DNA from: Desulfobulbus sp.
GTDB taxonomy: Bacteria > Desulfobacterota > Desulfobulbia > Desulfobulbales > Desulfobulbaceae
Reading direction: 5' to 3'
Length of the DNA stretch: 40,533 nucleotides
Assembly (NCBI GenBank): GCA_028684915.1
Contig: JAQUEZ010000038.1
Location: 1-40,533, forward strand
A program made the position numbers and the translations under genes. A model generated the notes under the pieces. It did no database searches. It had not been told where the DNA came from and saw only the letters and a list, made by a program, of their open reading frames with translations. Shown in pieces: positions 16,558 to 24,784 of the stretch (its first letter is position 1; every line of letters begins with the position of its first letter).

Positions 16558-18694
16558 AAAACTTCACACTGATTCCAGCCTCGATATACAACCCGTCCAG
16601 CACATAGAAGGCAGTTGCCGGCGTGCCACCGACACCGGTGAGTTCGCCATCGCTGTTTATGGCCCGCTCCACCTCTTCGTTGAGGATATTTTTTGCCAAG
16701 ACCCACACCTTGTATTCATTCCAGGAATAAGAGACCGAAGCGTCAAAAGTGGTCTTGCTCGGGTAGCTGAGCCTATTGGTGTAATCCATGTAATATTTGC
16801 CAAAAGTGACCGCATCCAGGCTCGCCTTCCATCCCACCCAGGGATAAAAATCGAGGCCAATTCGACTGGTAAACTCAGGGATGCCGTTGACCTTATAGCC
16901 GTCAAGATCGACCTCGACCCGATTATTGGAGGGGTGTTCGAAAATTCTTGCTGTTCCGCCCTTCCACTCCGCATCGATCCAGGCCCCCGAAATCCGGTAC
17001 CCGAGCCAGCTGAGCGGGCGACCGTCAAGTTCCAGTTCGATTCCGTAGGTTTCCGCATCACCGGTGTTCTTTTGGCCCATGTAGCTGCTCCCCTCATAAT
17101 AGCCGCTGAACTTATCCTTGGTCTCCATGTAGTAACCGGTGAGGGCGATGTTGAAGGCCTTGCTCAGATGGTGTTTGTAGCCAATCTCATAGGTGAGTGA
17201 TTCTTCCGGCTTAAGATCTTTGGGAAGGTTATTGGCGCTGCCGTAGCTTGCGGCCCAGTAGTAATACTGCGGGCTGGGAAACCAATAATTGCGGCTAAGC
17301 GAAAAATAGACATTGGCATCCGGGGTGAGATGGTAGGAAGGAGCCACGGTCCAACTCCACATGGTATCGTCGATTTCAAGCCGACTCGGCTCCAGGGTTT
17401 CAAAGGTCATGTCGACCCGGTCCACCCGATTGCCGATCTTCAAGCCCCAATGCTCGCCCAGAAGAAAGTCGTTGTCCCAATAGAGACCGGTGGTGGTTTC
17501 ATCCAGATCAACATCGGATGAGGCCGTGCTCCGGGTAGCAGTGGTATCGTAGGGGTAGGTCTTGCGCTGACGGAAATCGATACTCTCCACATTCAACCCC
17601 AGGGTAGGCGTGTAGGCGAGCTGACCGAAATCAAAGCGATAGCCGCCGGAGAGAGCTGCGGTATAGGTGTCCTGCTGCCGATCGTCGATATCGCCGCGGG
17701 CGGTGGAGCTTGAGGTGTAGATATCTTTGCTATCGTAGTATTTTTCGTTGTAATGGGTATACGAGAGGGTACCGTCGGCAAAGAAACGGTTATCGTTGTG
17801 GGTGAAGTCGAGGGCATAAACCCCGGACTCCTGCTCCTTGGCGTTATGCCACACCAGGCTGCTATCGGTGGCCGACACCGGAAAATGGCTATTGCGGCGA
17901 TAATTATCCAGTTGCCACTTATACTTGGCTAGGTCGTAGGCGTTATCGCTGTCCATATTGACCCAGTTGCCGCGGGCGCCGATCCGGGTTTTATCGGAAA
18001 GATTATAGCCCAATTTCACCAAACCAGCGGTCCGGGTTATATCCTCGCTCTCATAGCCTTCAGTGGTGTAGTAGTTAATATCGGTGAGATAGTCCCAGCG
18101 TTGGTAGCGCCCATTGAAGCCAGCGGAGACATTGCCGCTGCCCCAGGATCCGTAACTGGAGGAGAGATGGCCATTGATTGGTTGGTCGGAGTGACCTTTC
18201 TTGGTGATGATGCTAATCACCCCGCGTGAGGCTCCCGGGCCGTAAGCCACACCTGCCGAGCGCAACACCTCGATCCGCTCGATCTGAGAAACCGGTATGA
18301 TGTCGAGTTCTTCGCGGCGATAGTTGCCGTAGTTCTGGGCAATGCCGTCAACCAGAATCACCGGTCCCCCAGCCATAGAACTACGCGTTCCGCGAACAGA
18401 TATCGATGATCCGCTGGCAGTGGTGTTGTAGACTCCGGGAATCCGCTCCAGGGCCTCGGTGATGTTCTTCGCGCCCATCTGCTCGAGATCGGCACTGGTG
18501 ATCACGGAAATACTGGCCGGAGTATCCACCAACTTGCTCTTGCTGGTGGCGGTGACGACGACTTCTTCCAGGACATGAGCCTCTTCCCCAGCCTGCTCCG
18601 CAGCCACCGGATCCGGGCAACAAAAGGCAGCCCATGCCGCCACGGCCACCACTAAAACGTCTCTCCTGCTCCAACTCCCTTGCACACCTTCCAC
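16556..18694 (-). CDS. btuB: TonB-dependent outer-membrane receptor, cobalamin (BtuB-like)
   Basis: This is a TonB-gated outer-membrane transporter of 712 residues, probably for vitamin B12. GTG at 18694 follows AAGGAGG and gives a signal peptide (RRDVLVVAVAAWAAFCC..VAA). A TonB box-like EEVVVTAT is at about residues 43-50. The plug domain (about 50-170) contains ITEALERIPGVY, SVRGTRSS, VILVDGIAQN and IERIEVLRSAGVAYGPGASRGVI. The beta-barrel follows and ends in ...YIEAGISVKF with terminal Phe. Length and motifs fit the family. The substrate call rests on the cobalamin riboswitch and terminator in its leader. The gene stands alone, next to repeat F. Confidence 0.88.
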   Translation of the reverse strand: MEGVQGSWSRRDVLVVAVAAWAAFCCPDPVAAEQAGEEAHVLEEVVVTATSKSKLVDTPASISVITSADLEQMGAKNITEALERIPGVYNTTASGSSISVRGTRSSMAGGPVILVDGIAQNYGNYRREELDIIPVSQIERIEVLRSAGVAYGPGASRGVISIITKKGHSDQPINGHLSSSYGSWGSGNVSAGFNGRYQRWDYLTDINYYTTEGYESEDITRTAGLVKLGYNLSDKTRIGARGNWVNMDSDNAYDLAKYKWQLDNYRRNSHFPVSATDSSLVWHNAKEQESGVYALDFTHNDNRFFADGTLSYTHYNEKYYDSKDIYTSSSTARGDIDDRQQDTYTAALSGGYRFDFGQLAYTPTLGLNVESIDFRQRKTYPYDTTATRSTASSDVDLDETTTGLYWDNDFLLGEHWGLKIGNRVDRVDMTFETLEPSRLEIDDTMWSWTVAPSYHLTPDANVYFSLSRNYWFPSPQYYYWAASYGSANNLPKDLKPEESLTYEIGYKHHLSKAFNIALTGYYMETKDKFSGYYEGSSYMGQKNTGDAETYGIELELDGRPLSWLGYRISGAWIDAEWKGGTARIFEHPSNNRVEVDLDGYKVNGIPEFTSRIGLDFYPWVGWKASLDAVTFGKYYMDYTNRLSYPSKTTFDASVSYSWNEYKVWVLAKNILNEEVERAINSDGELTGVGGTPATAFYVLDGLYIEAGISVKF

Positions 18695-18798
18695 GGCGCA
18701 TTCCTCCTTTTTAATGATAGAAAACCAAAACAGAAGACCAGGCGTAAACACCCGGATCCGACTGGCTGCGCATTTGGTATGGGCGGGGGAGATTGGGC

Positions 18799-18838
18799 AA
18801 AAAAAAATCCCGGATCGAAACAGTTCTCGATCCGGGAT
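18799..18838 (-). terminator. Riboswitch-controlled terminator of btuB
   Basis: On the minus strand a perfect 12-bp stem, ATCCCGGATCGA / TCGATCCGGGAT with an 8-base loop, is followed by nine T residues. It lies between the cobalamin riboswitch and the btuB start, as expected for an expression platform that ends transcription when B12 is bound. Confidence 0.85.
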
Positions 18839-18909
18839 ATCCCTATTTATCCACAGTTATATGTACTATAAACCGGGCACGCCGCCGTCCACGCAGTCGT
18901 CTCCTGACT

Positions 18910-19085
18910 TCCGTTCAGGCAGGTCTTCTGACTCCCGGATCACTCTAAAGGCTGCGTCTTCCCGACCTAGAAGGTCAGTGACATCGGTGCAGCGTTCGTC
19001 CCCGGTCACAGCGGCGGGCCCGTCCCCGAATTACACGGGGTTCCCTTTTCAGTTCCTTAGAACACCTGAACACAGGCAAAAAACT
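18910..19085 (-). promoter_or_regulatory. Cobalamin riboswitch
   Basis: On the minus strand the B12 box GGGAGTCAGAAGACCTGCC lies at 18936-18918. Upstream are the conserved GCCTGTGTTCAGGTG start, AAAAGGGAAC, GGGCCCGCCGCTGTGACCG and the ...ATGTCACTGACC core. TTCAGG near the 5' end can pair with CCTGAA just after the B12 box to close P1. Binding of adenosylcobalamin would favour the downstream terminator and shut off btuB. Exact ends are approximate. Confidence 0.9.
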
Positions 19086-19168
19086 GCACCCCGAGGCTAA
19101 AGTCAAGAATAAAAACATAAAAAGAACAAAGAGTTACCAAAAATTATCTTTCCAAGCTAAAGAAAAAT

Positions 19169-19332
19169 TGATGGCGTCGTAAAAACTTCGATCTCCTGCG
19201 TCGCAGCGTTTATCCCGACACTCGACATACCTGAGGTATGCCTTCGCGCCGAAAAAAAACACTAATCCCTGTATATCTGTATTTTTACTTAGCCATCTCT
19301 TAGAGAATGATGGACTATTTACGAGTCCATCA
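19169..19332 (-). repeat. Dispersed repeat copy G (full length, 164 bp)
   Basis: This is a complete copy in reverse orientation. On the plus strand it starts TGATGGCGTCGTAAAAACTT and ends TTTACGAGTCCATCA, with the GACATACCTGAGGTATGCC hairpin in the middle. It lies between the riboswitch and the crcB region, both of which point away from it. Confidence 0.8.
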
Positions 19333-19546
19333 ACATCGTCCTTTTCACCTTTACGTTTTCAGCTTCAACGGGCTTTATACCCAAGCTTGCTTGATTGCTT
19401 CCCCTGCCCGCATAAGCGGATATTTCGTAGCCGGGTCAAATTTTATGCGGCAGAGGAAAGAGAAAAATACCTATGCCAAAAAATACAAAAGCAATCTGAC
19501 TGTTGCCAGCGGTTACTGATTCACTTTTCCATCGCCCTACAAACTC

Positions 19547-19574
19547 AAGAGGGGCACACAGAGTCCCCCTCTTC
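19547..19574 (+). terminator. Terminator-like hairpin of unknown owner
   Basis: AAGAGGGG (19547-19554) pairs with CCCCTCTT (19566-19573), followed by CTTTATT. No convincing gene precedes it on the plus strand. Only a short frame ending at 19519 with a basic tail is present, so a small RNA or tiny gene in 19333-19546 is possible but not supported further. Confidence 0.4.
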
Positions 19575-19714
19575 TTTATTCTCCAACCACAGGTTCCACA
19601 CCACACCACATCTCCCGCCAACACAAGGTGTCGCGTCTCTCTGCGGCGGTCTGTTTCCCCCTGGATTCCAGGAAATATACGCTTTATCCGGTGATCATTG
19701 CCGAGGAAAGGAGT

Positions 19715-19777
19715 ATGATCAGCGCTAAAACGGCAATGCGGCCCGACAATGGCAGACAACCTCCAGGCCACCACTGA
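19715..19777 (+). CDS. Possible 20-residue leader ORF upstream of crcB
   Basis: ATG at 19715 follows GAGGAAAGGAG with good spacing and opens a 20-codon frame (MISAKTAMRPD...) ending 42 bases before crcB. The strong ribosome binding site is the only evidence. The peptide resembles nothing I know. It could be a translated leader or chance. Confidence 0.25.
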   Translation: MISAKTAMRPDNGRQPPGHH

Positions 19778-19819
19778 TCTTGCATTGCACAGCAGCGAGG
19801 TGTCAAAGGGAGTGCGCAT

Positions 19820-20212
19820 ATGATTGTGGGGTACAAATGGTTACTGGTGATGGCGGGGGGGAGCCTGGGAGCGGCGAGCCGCTATGGCATCGGACTTCTC
19901 GCCGCCCGTTTCTGGGGCACATCCTTTCCTTACGGCACCCTGGTCGTCAATATGGCGGGCTGTTTCATTATCGGACTGATCTTTGCCTTGGCCGATCGTT
20001 CCCGCCTGCTCACTCCGGATGTGCGCCTCTTGCTCATCACCGGCTATTTGGGTGCGCTGACCACTTTTTCCTCCTTCTCTCTGGAAACCGTCAATGCAGG
20101 CCGGGCCGGTCTGACCCTACAATCGCTGACCAACATGCTGATCAATAATCTGGGAGGCCTGAGCCTCACCTATCTGGGGCTGCGTCTGGGCAGTCTGCGC
20201 TGGGGGCTGTGA
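19820..20212 (+). CDS. crcB: Fluoride channel CrcB/Fluc
   Basis: This four-helix membrane protein of 130 residues forms a dual-topology dimer and exports fluoride. Visible signatures are GGSLGAASRYGIG (about residues 12-24), the conserved pore Asn in GTLVVNMAGCF, and GALTTFSSFSLET (about 76-88), containing the polar track and Phe box. Length and motifs are normal for the family. The stop codon overlaps the start of the DUF190-CBS gene (TGATG), so they are translated together. I looked for a fluoride riboswitch in the leader and could not see one. Confidence 0.93.
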   Translation: MIVGYKWLLVMAGGSLGAASRYGIGLLAARFWGTSFPYGTLVVNMAGCFIIGLIFALADRSRLLTPDVRLLLITGYLGALTTFSSFSLETVNAGRAGLTLQSLTNMLINNLGGLSLTYLGLRLGSLRWGL

Positions 20213-21477
20213 TGCTGAATTACAAAGCGATCGAGATTTTCACCAACGAGGAGGCACGCTGCAACAATAAACCGGTTGCGGATACGGTGCTCGAGTATGT
20301 TCGCAACTTGAAGATTGCTGCTCGCTGTACGGTGACCCGCGGGATTGCCGGCTGCTATGAGAGTGGCGAGATAAGCACCGGCCGCCTGGAGATACTCTCC
20401 TACAATCTGCCGTTGCGGATCTATATTGTTGTCCCGGCAGCGGCCTGCGAGCAGGTGCTGGCCGGGTTGGATGCGCTGGTCTGCGACGGTATCATTGCCC
20501 TGCATGACCTGGCGGTGGTCAGTCACAAGACCGCTAACACCTTTTTTCCACGGCAACTGGCAGTACGCGACGTCATGACAAAGAATCCGGTCAGCATCAA
20601 GGCCGACTGCGCTCTGGATGAGGCGGCCAGCCTCCTGCTCTCCTCCATCTTCACCGGCCTGCCGGTGGTTGATGGGAAAGGTGTTCCTATGGGAGTGGTG
20701 ACCCAGGGCGATCTGATCACCAAGGGCGGGCTGCCTCTACGGTTAGGGCTACTGGCAGCCTCCGGCCAGGATGATCGAAAGGCGGTGATGGCTGCACTGC
20801 AGCAAAAACAGGTGCAGGAGATCATGAGCCGACCGGCAGTGATTATTGACGAAAATCGGCTCTTAGGCGAGGCGGTGTCCCTGATGCTTGCCAAGCGCCT
20901 GAAGCGTTTGCCGGTGGTGGACAAAGGTGGACTCCTGACGGGTATGCTCTCCCGCCTGGATATTTTCCAGACCGTGATGCGCGAGGCACCGGACTGGCAG
21001 GCCTTCCGTGCGCAAAAAATCGAAGTCAACAACCTGCGAACTGTTCGCGATATCCTACGCCGGGATACGCACACCGTTTCCAGGGAAACCACCATCGATC
21101 AAGTGATTCAGATTATCGACGGCAACGATATCCAGTGCGTGGCCGTGGTTGATAGTGGGAAAAAACTCATTGGCATGATTGCCGACAGCGACTTGCTCCA
21201 CTTCTTTAAGCCCGGGCCCGATGGGCTACGCGCCCTCTTTGCCCGCATTGCTCATCCCTTCAACCCGGATCTGGCTCAGCGCCTGGCAAGCACCACCGCC
21301 GGAGAAATTATGCGCACTGCATTGCATACTGCAGGCGAGCACATGCTCATCGAGGAGGCCATTGGCCTGATGGCAAGCAAGCAACTCAAACGTTTGCCGG
21401 TGATCGACGACCAGGGCCGTTTCATGGGCATGATCAGTCGCGATTCCCTCTTACGCACCGGATACGACGCCGCATAA
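20212..21477 (+). CDS. DUF190 (PII-like) protein with four CBS motifs
   Basis: The protein has 421 residues and is soluble. Residues about 1-105 are a DUF190 domain (PII-like fold), with VTRGIAGCYESGEI and PLRIYIV. Then come four CBS motifs: VRDVMTKNPVSI at about 118, VQEIMSRPAVII at about 203, VRDILRRDTHTV at about 280 and AGEIMRTALHTA at about 363, each ending in the usual G(M/V)(V/I/L)...D/S(L) segment. CBS pairs usually bind adenine nucleotides, so this may sense energy state or a nucleotide and act on CrcB. DUF190 beside CrcB is a recurrent pairing, but four CBS motifs on one chain is a larger architecture. The start ATG overlaps the crcB stop by one base. Confidence 0.85.
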   Translation: MLNYKAIEIFTNEEARCNNKPVADTVLEYVRNLKIAARCTVTRGIAGCYESGEISTGRLEILSYNLPLRIYIVVPAAACEQVLAGLDALVCDGIIALHDLAVVSHKTANTFFPRQLAVRDVMTKNPVSIKADCALDEAASLLLSSIFTGLPVVDGKGVPMGVVTQGDLITKGGLPLRLGLLAASGQDDRKAVMAALQQKQVQEIMSRPAVIIDENRLLGEAVSLMLAKRLKRLPVVDKGGLLTGMLSRLDIFQTVMREAPDWQAFRAQKIEVNNLRTVRDILRRDTHTVSRETTIDQVIQIIDGNDIQCVAVVDSGKKLIGMIADSDLLHFFKPGPDGLRALFARIAHPFNPDLAQRLASTTAGEIMRTALHTAGEHMLIEEAIGLMASKQLKRLPVIDDQGRFMGMISRDSLLRTGYDAA

Positions 21478-21479
21478 GC

Positions 21480-21520
21480 GGAAGCAGGCCGTTCGCGAGC
21501 GAGGCCTGCTTCCCCCCTTT
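21480..21520 (+). terminator. Terminator of the crcB operon
   Basis: GGAAGCAGGCC (21480-21490) and GGCCTGCTTCC (21503-21513) form a perfect 11-bp stem, followed by CCCCTTT. It starts three bases after the DUF190-CBS stop. The T run is short, but the stem is strong. Confidence 0.65.
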
Positions 21521-21570
21521 ACAGCCACAACATCCGCACCCGTAAGAGCGGGGCTTGCTGCAAACACCTC

Positions 21571-22521
21571 TCAATCTCTGTCCTTCCGCAACAGATGAGC
21601 GACAAATCTGCGCTCAGCCAAGCGCGCCTTCATCGCGATCATCAACCCCGAGACCATCACAACCAGCATCCCCAGCAGACTGAGATGATCAGGCATGTGA
21701 TCAAAGACGCCCCAACCAAGAAGTGAGGCCCAGACCAACTGCAGATAATTCATCGGCGCCAGTTGCGAGGCGGAACTGAAGCGGTAAGCCAGGGTGAAGA
21801 AAAAATGGCCCAACCCGCCTAAAATTCCAATGGCAAGAAAGAGCAGCAGGTGAAAGCTGGTGGGCGGATCGCCCGCAAACGACCAGGGCAAAAGCACGCC
21901 GAAACAGACAGCCCCAACCAGCGCGCTATGGAAGAGCATGGTCAGGGTACGTTCGCTCCCGGCGAGCAACCGCGAGAGCAGCTGGTAGGTCACGTTGGCG
22001 ACAACGGTCATGAGTACGCAGGCAAGGCCGACGGCATTAAGCCCTGCCCCTGGCCGGACGATGAGCAAGACGCCGAGAAAGCCGAACCCGGCAGCGAGCC
22101 AGCCGACGAGGCCGATCTCCTCCTTGAGCAATGGCCCGGCAATCAGCACCACCAAAATCGGGGCAAGAAAAATAATCGCGGTTGATTCGGCAACCGGCAT
22201 TCGCTGCAGGGCCAGACCAAAAAAAAGCGAGGCCACCACCAGAGAAAGCGAGCGGATAAAGACCAGGCCCGGTCGCGTTGTCCTCACCAGTTGTCGCCCC
22301 TGGCTCGGCGCAAACACAACCACCATCAACAGACAGTGAACCAGGTAACGGATGGCCATAACCATGGGCACGTTATAACGCATGGTCAGGTACTTGGTGG
22401 TGGAATCCATCGTGGCGAAAAACAGCGTGGCCGCCATCACTAAAAGGACGCCCAAGAAAGGCCGGTACTGCTGTTCCGGTGGATCGACGGCGGGGCTTCC
22501 AGCCGGTGGCTCAATCTGCAT
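21571..22521 (-). CDS. DMT-superfamily (EamA) exporter
   Basis: This inner-membrane protein of 316 residues has about ten hydrophobic helices arranged as two EamA repeats. Family features include MDSTTKYLTMRYNVPMVMAIRYLVH, MPVAESTAIIFLAPILVVL and, in the second half, SASQLAPMNYLQLVWASLLG, the typical repeat-end pattern. The ATG at 22521 follows AGGAAG; an in-frame TTG at 22575 would add 18 mostly polar residues. Substrates of this family are diverse (amino acids, nucleotides, metabolites) and cannot be told here. It is convergent with the crcB operon. Confidence 0.85.
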   Translation of the reverse strand: MQIEPPAGSPAVDPPEQQYRPFLGVLLVMAATLFFATMDSTTKYLTMRYNVPMVMAIRYLVHCLLMVVVFAPSQGRQLVRTTRPGLVFIRSLSLVVASLFFGLALQRMPVAESTAIIFLAPILVVLIAGPLLKEEIGLVGWLAAGFGFLGVLLIVRPGAGLNAVGLACVLMTVVANVTYQLLSRLLAGSERTLTMLFHSALVGAVCFGVLLPWSFAGDPPTSFHLLLFLAIGILGGLGHFFFTLAYRFSSASQLAPMNYLQLVWASLLGWGVFDHMPDHLSLLGMLVVMVSGLMIAMKARLAERRFVAHLLRKDRD

Positions 22522-22716
22522 AAAAGGCTTCCTGGCGCCTGGGCAGCCCCAGGAGGATTTTAAAAAGTGGGGCAAAGCTTAACCACGCGATGTTTTTTTC
22601 GATTCCTCACATTGGTTCGAAATACCATGGGGGAGCCTCATCACCTTATACGTTTCCCCCCCTTTTCGTAAAAGGAAAGGAGCATGTACCTCATAAAGCG
22701 GTACTCCCCAAAGGAG

Positions 22717-22767
22717 AAAAGAAAACGCTTGCTGGAAAGGTGCGTTCCAGGCTCAGCAGACAAGCGT
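22717..22767 (-). terminator. Terminator of the GH5/EEP operon
   Basis: On the minus strand ACGCTTG and CAAGCGT enclose an inner stem CTGGAA/TTCCAG, followed by TTTCTTTT. It begins six bases after the EEP stop codon. Confidence 0.65.
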
Positions 22768-22772
22768 AACGC

Positions 22773-23549
22773 TCAAGCTGCCTTCCAGTCAAGCACGGCG
22801 GTGAGGGGGTAATGGTCGGAGGGAAAGAGATTGCCCTTATGGGTCCGATCGATTTCAGCGGCAAGCACCTGAAAGTGCTCGGAGACCAGCACCCAATCGA
22901 TGGTCTCCCGCAGCTCCGGGTGGCCAAAGGCGTGATAGGTGGACTCGTCGGCTGATTGCGGATGCATCTGGTGATAGGCATCGCAGAGGTTGGTGGTGAG
23001 AAGTTGATAGGCTGCGGAATCTTTTTCCGCATTGAAATCGCCGCTGAGGATAAGCGGTGTATCCCGGCCGAGTTGCTCCAGCCACTGCTTGAGGCAACGG
23101 GCATCGCCGATGATCGCCTCAGGTTCATAATCAAAATGGGTATTTGCATAAACCAATTCGCGACCGCTTTCCGGGCAGCCTAGTCGGACCCAGCTCACTG
23201 TGCGCGGATAGTTGCTCTTCCAGCTGCGACTACCGGGGGTCTCGGGGGTTTCGCTGAGCCAGAAACAGCCGGAATCAACCAGGTGAAAAGATTTGCGGCG
23301 AAAGAACAATGGTGCCATCTCCAGCGCCGTTTCACCGGGGCCGCCACGATGTACGCCATAAAACCGGTGACCGATGAGGTGATCGCGAAGAAATCCCGCC
23401 TGGTGGTCGTCGCGACACTCCTGCAGCCCGAGAAGATCCGGATCAAAGGCCTGGATGCGTTCCAGGGCTAAGTCCTTGCGGTTGTTCCAGTGGTTCTCAC
23501 CATCGTCGGCCAGTCCATAGCGCACGTTGAAACTCATCACCCTGATCAT
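22773..23549 (-). CDS. Endonuclease/exonuclease/phosphatase (EEP) family hydrolase
   Basis: The protein has 258 residues, is cytoplasmic, and has no signal peptide. The catalytic motifs of the DNase I/sphingomyelinase-like fold are all present: MSFNVR (residues 5-10), LLGLQE with the metal-binding Glu (about 39-44), NTHFD, SGDFNAE (about 168-174), TIDWVLVS and the closing SDHYPL (about 244-249). It would hydrolyse a phosphodiester or phosphomonoester bond with Mg2+. It is the last gene of a three-gene operon, 15 bases behind the GH5 gene. Such EEP proteins are often found with carbohydrate genes, but the substrate is not known. Confidence 0.85.
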   Translation of the reverse strand: MIRVMSFNVRYGLADDGENHWNNRKDLALERIQAFDPDLLGLQECRDDHQAGFLRDHLIGHRFYGVHRGGPGETALEMAPLFFRRKSFHLVDSGCFWLSETPETPGSRSWKSNYPRTVSWVRLGCPESGRELVYANTHFDYEPEAIIGDARCLKQWLEQLGRDTPLILSGDFNAEKDSAAYQLLTTNLCDAYHQMHPQSADESTYHAFGHPELRETIDWVLVSEHFQVLAAEIDRTHKGNLFPSDHYPLTAVLDWKAA

Positions 23550-23564
23550 TGGCGCGACTCCCGA

Positions 23565-24761
23565 TTACTCGACCCTTTCCGACGGCCGGTTAAGGATGGT
23601 GCGGGTGCCGACCAGTTGCTCCGCCTTGCCCAGATTGGGGATAATGCCCTCATCCACCAGGTTGCGATAGCACCACTCCGGCGTGGTCTCGGTGCGATAG
23701 GTCCAGAAAAACCAGCCGTCGCACTGTTCAAAGGCAAGCAACTGCGCAGCCGCATAACCACGCAGGGCAATGGCAACCTGGAACGCATCCATGTTCTCCA
23801 GGGCGTGATTGTAAGGCCCCTCGGCCCAAAGAGAAACCACCTGCAAATCAAGCCCCAGACTCCACTCGCCGCAATACACCTGATAGCCGGATTCGGCGAC
23901 AATGGTTTTGACCTCATCGCGCAGATTCACTGCACTTTTGCGAAGATGGCCAAATATATCGAGATCGATTTCGTCGCGGATAAAACACTGATAACGGTGG
24001 ATATCAAAGGCCACGTTTTGAAACTCCGGCTCCTGGAGAAAGCCGGCATACTCGCGGAAATCGCGAAATCCGTCGTGAAAAACCACAGTCACCTGCTCCG
24101 GCGGACAGTGACGGCGGATACGCTGGTAAGCTGCCTGGGTGTACTCCTTGAGCAAATCGGTGGGGATGTCCCAACGCGGCTCGTTAAGCACCTCGATCCC
24201 GGCCAGCATGGGTTGTGTACAGTACCGTTGGGCAAGCCGCTCGAGCACATCCAGGGCGTGATCGATGTATTCCTTTTTGCTGTGCCACTGGCAGACATTG
24301 AGGATGCCGCCGTTGTCGAAACCGTTCTGGCAGCCTGGAGCTGCGTGCAGATCAAGGATTACCCCCAGGTTAAACTCATCGGCCCAGGCAAAGACCTGAT
24401 CGACAATCTCCACTCCGCCGAGGACAAAGGGATAGCGCTGCTCACCATAACTGGGGTGGTAGGGGTACTCTTTGCCGAACAGCCAATGGCCCACCGGCAA
24501 GCGGACGGTATTGATCCCTACCTCGGCCAACCAGGCAAAATCGTCGCGGGTAATAAAACTGTGCCAGTGCTGCTGCAGACGACGGGTGGCCTCGACCTCG
24601 CCCAGTTCGACACAGTAAGAGGTCTCATCCGTGGCCTCAAGACCGGCAAAGAGGCTGGGGGTGATCCATTTTTCCAAAACCAGCCAGCCGCCGAGATTGA
24701 CTCCGCGCAGTTTGTGTTCCTTGAACATGGCGCCGTTGGCGCAAATCGATGGGGTAGTCAT
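23565..24761 (-). CDS. Glycoside hydrolase family 5, exo-beta-1,3-glucanase-like
   Basis: The protein has 398 residues. The opening LRGVNLGGWLVLEKWITPSLF resembles GH5 subfamily 9 (yeast EXG1-type exo-1,3-beta-glucanases) rather than endocellulases. The acid/base is Glu194 in VLNEP and the nucleophile Glu299 in YCGEWS. GINTVRLPVGHW and ILDLHAAPGCQNG are also conserved. No signal peptide is seen, so it acts in the cytoplasm, on imported or internal glucosides. The start follows CAGGAG. The gene lies 23 bases behind the ABC gene and 15 bases ahead of the EEP gene, in one operon. A role on endogenous glucosyl conjugates is as likely as on laminarin. Confidence 0.85.
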   Translation of the reverse strand: MTTPSICANGAMFKEHKLRGVNLGGWLVLEKWITPSLFAGLEATDETSYCVELGEVEATRRLQQHWHSFITRDDFAWLAEVGINTVRLPVGHWLFGKEYPYHPSYGEQRYPFVLGGVEIVDQVFAWADEFNLGVILDLHAAPGCQNGFDNGGILNVCQWHSKKEYIDHALDVLERLAQRYCTQPMLAGIEVLNEPRWDIPTDLLKEYTQAAYQRIRRHCPPEQVTVVFHDGFRDFREYAGFLQEPEFQNVAFDIHRYQCFIRDEIDLDIFGHLRKSAVNLRDEVKTIVAESGYQVYCGEWSLGLDLQVVSLWAEGPYNHALENMDAFQVAIALRGYAAAQLLAFEQCDGWFFWTYRTETTPEWCYRNLVDEGIIPNLGKAEQLVGTRTILNRPSERVE

Positions 24762-24784
24762 GACCGGTCTCCTGCTTGCTAGGT

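Noticed and set aside
19690..19819. Fluoride riboswitch upstream of crcB
   Set aside because: The GATG...and pseudoknot elements do not fit the known consensus, although the region is GATC/GATG-rich.
23490..24782. 430-codon plus-strand frame opposite the GH5 gene
   Set aside because: The GH5 motifs and catalytic residues are on the minus strand, so this is an antisense shadow.
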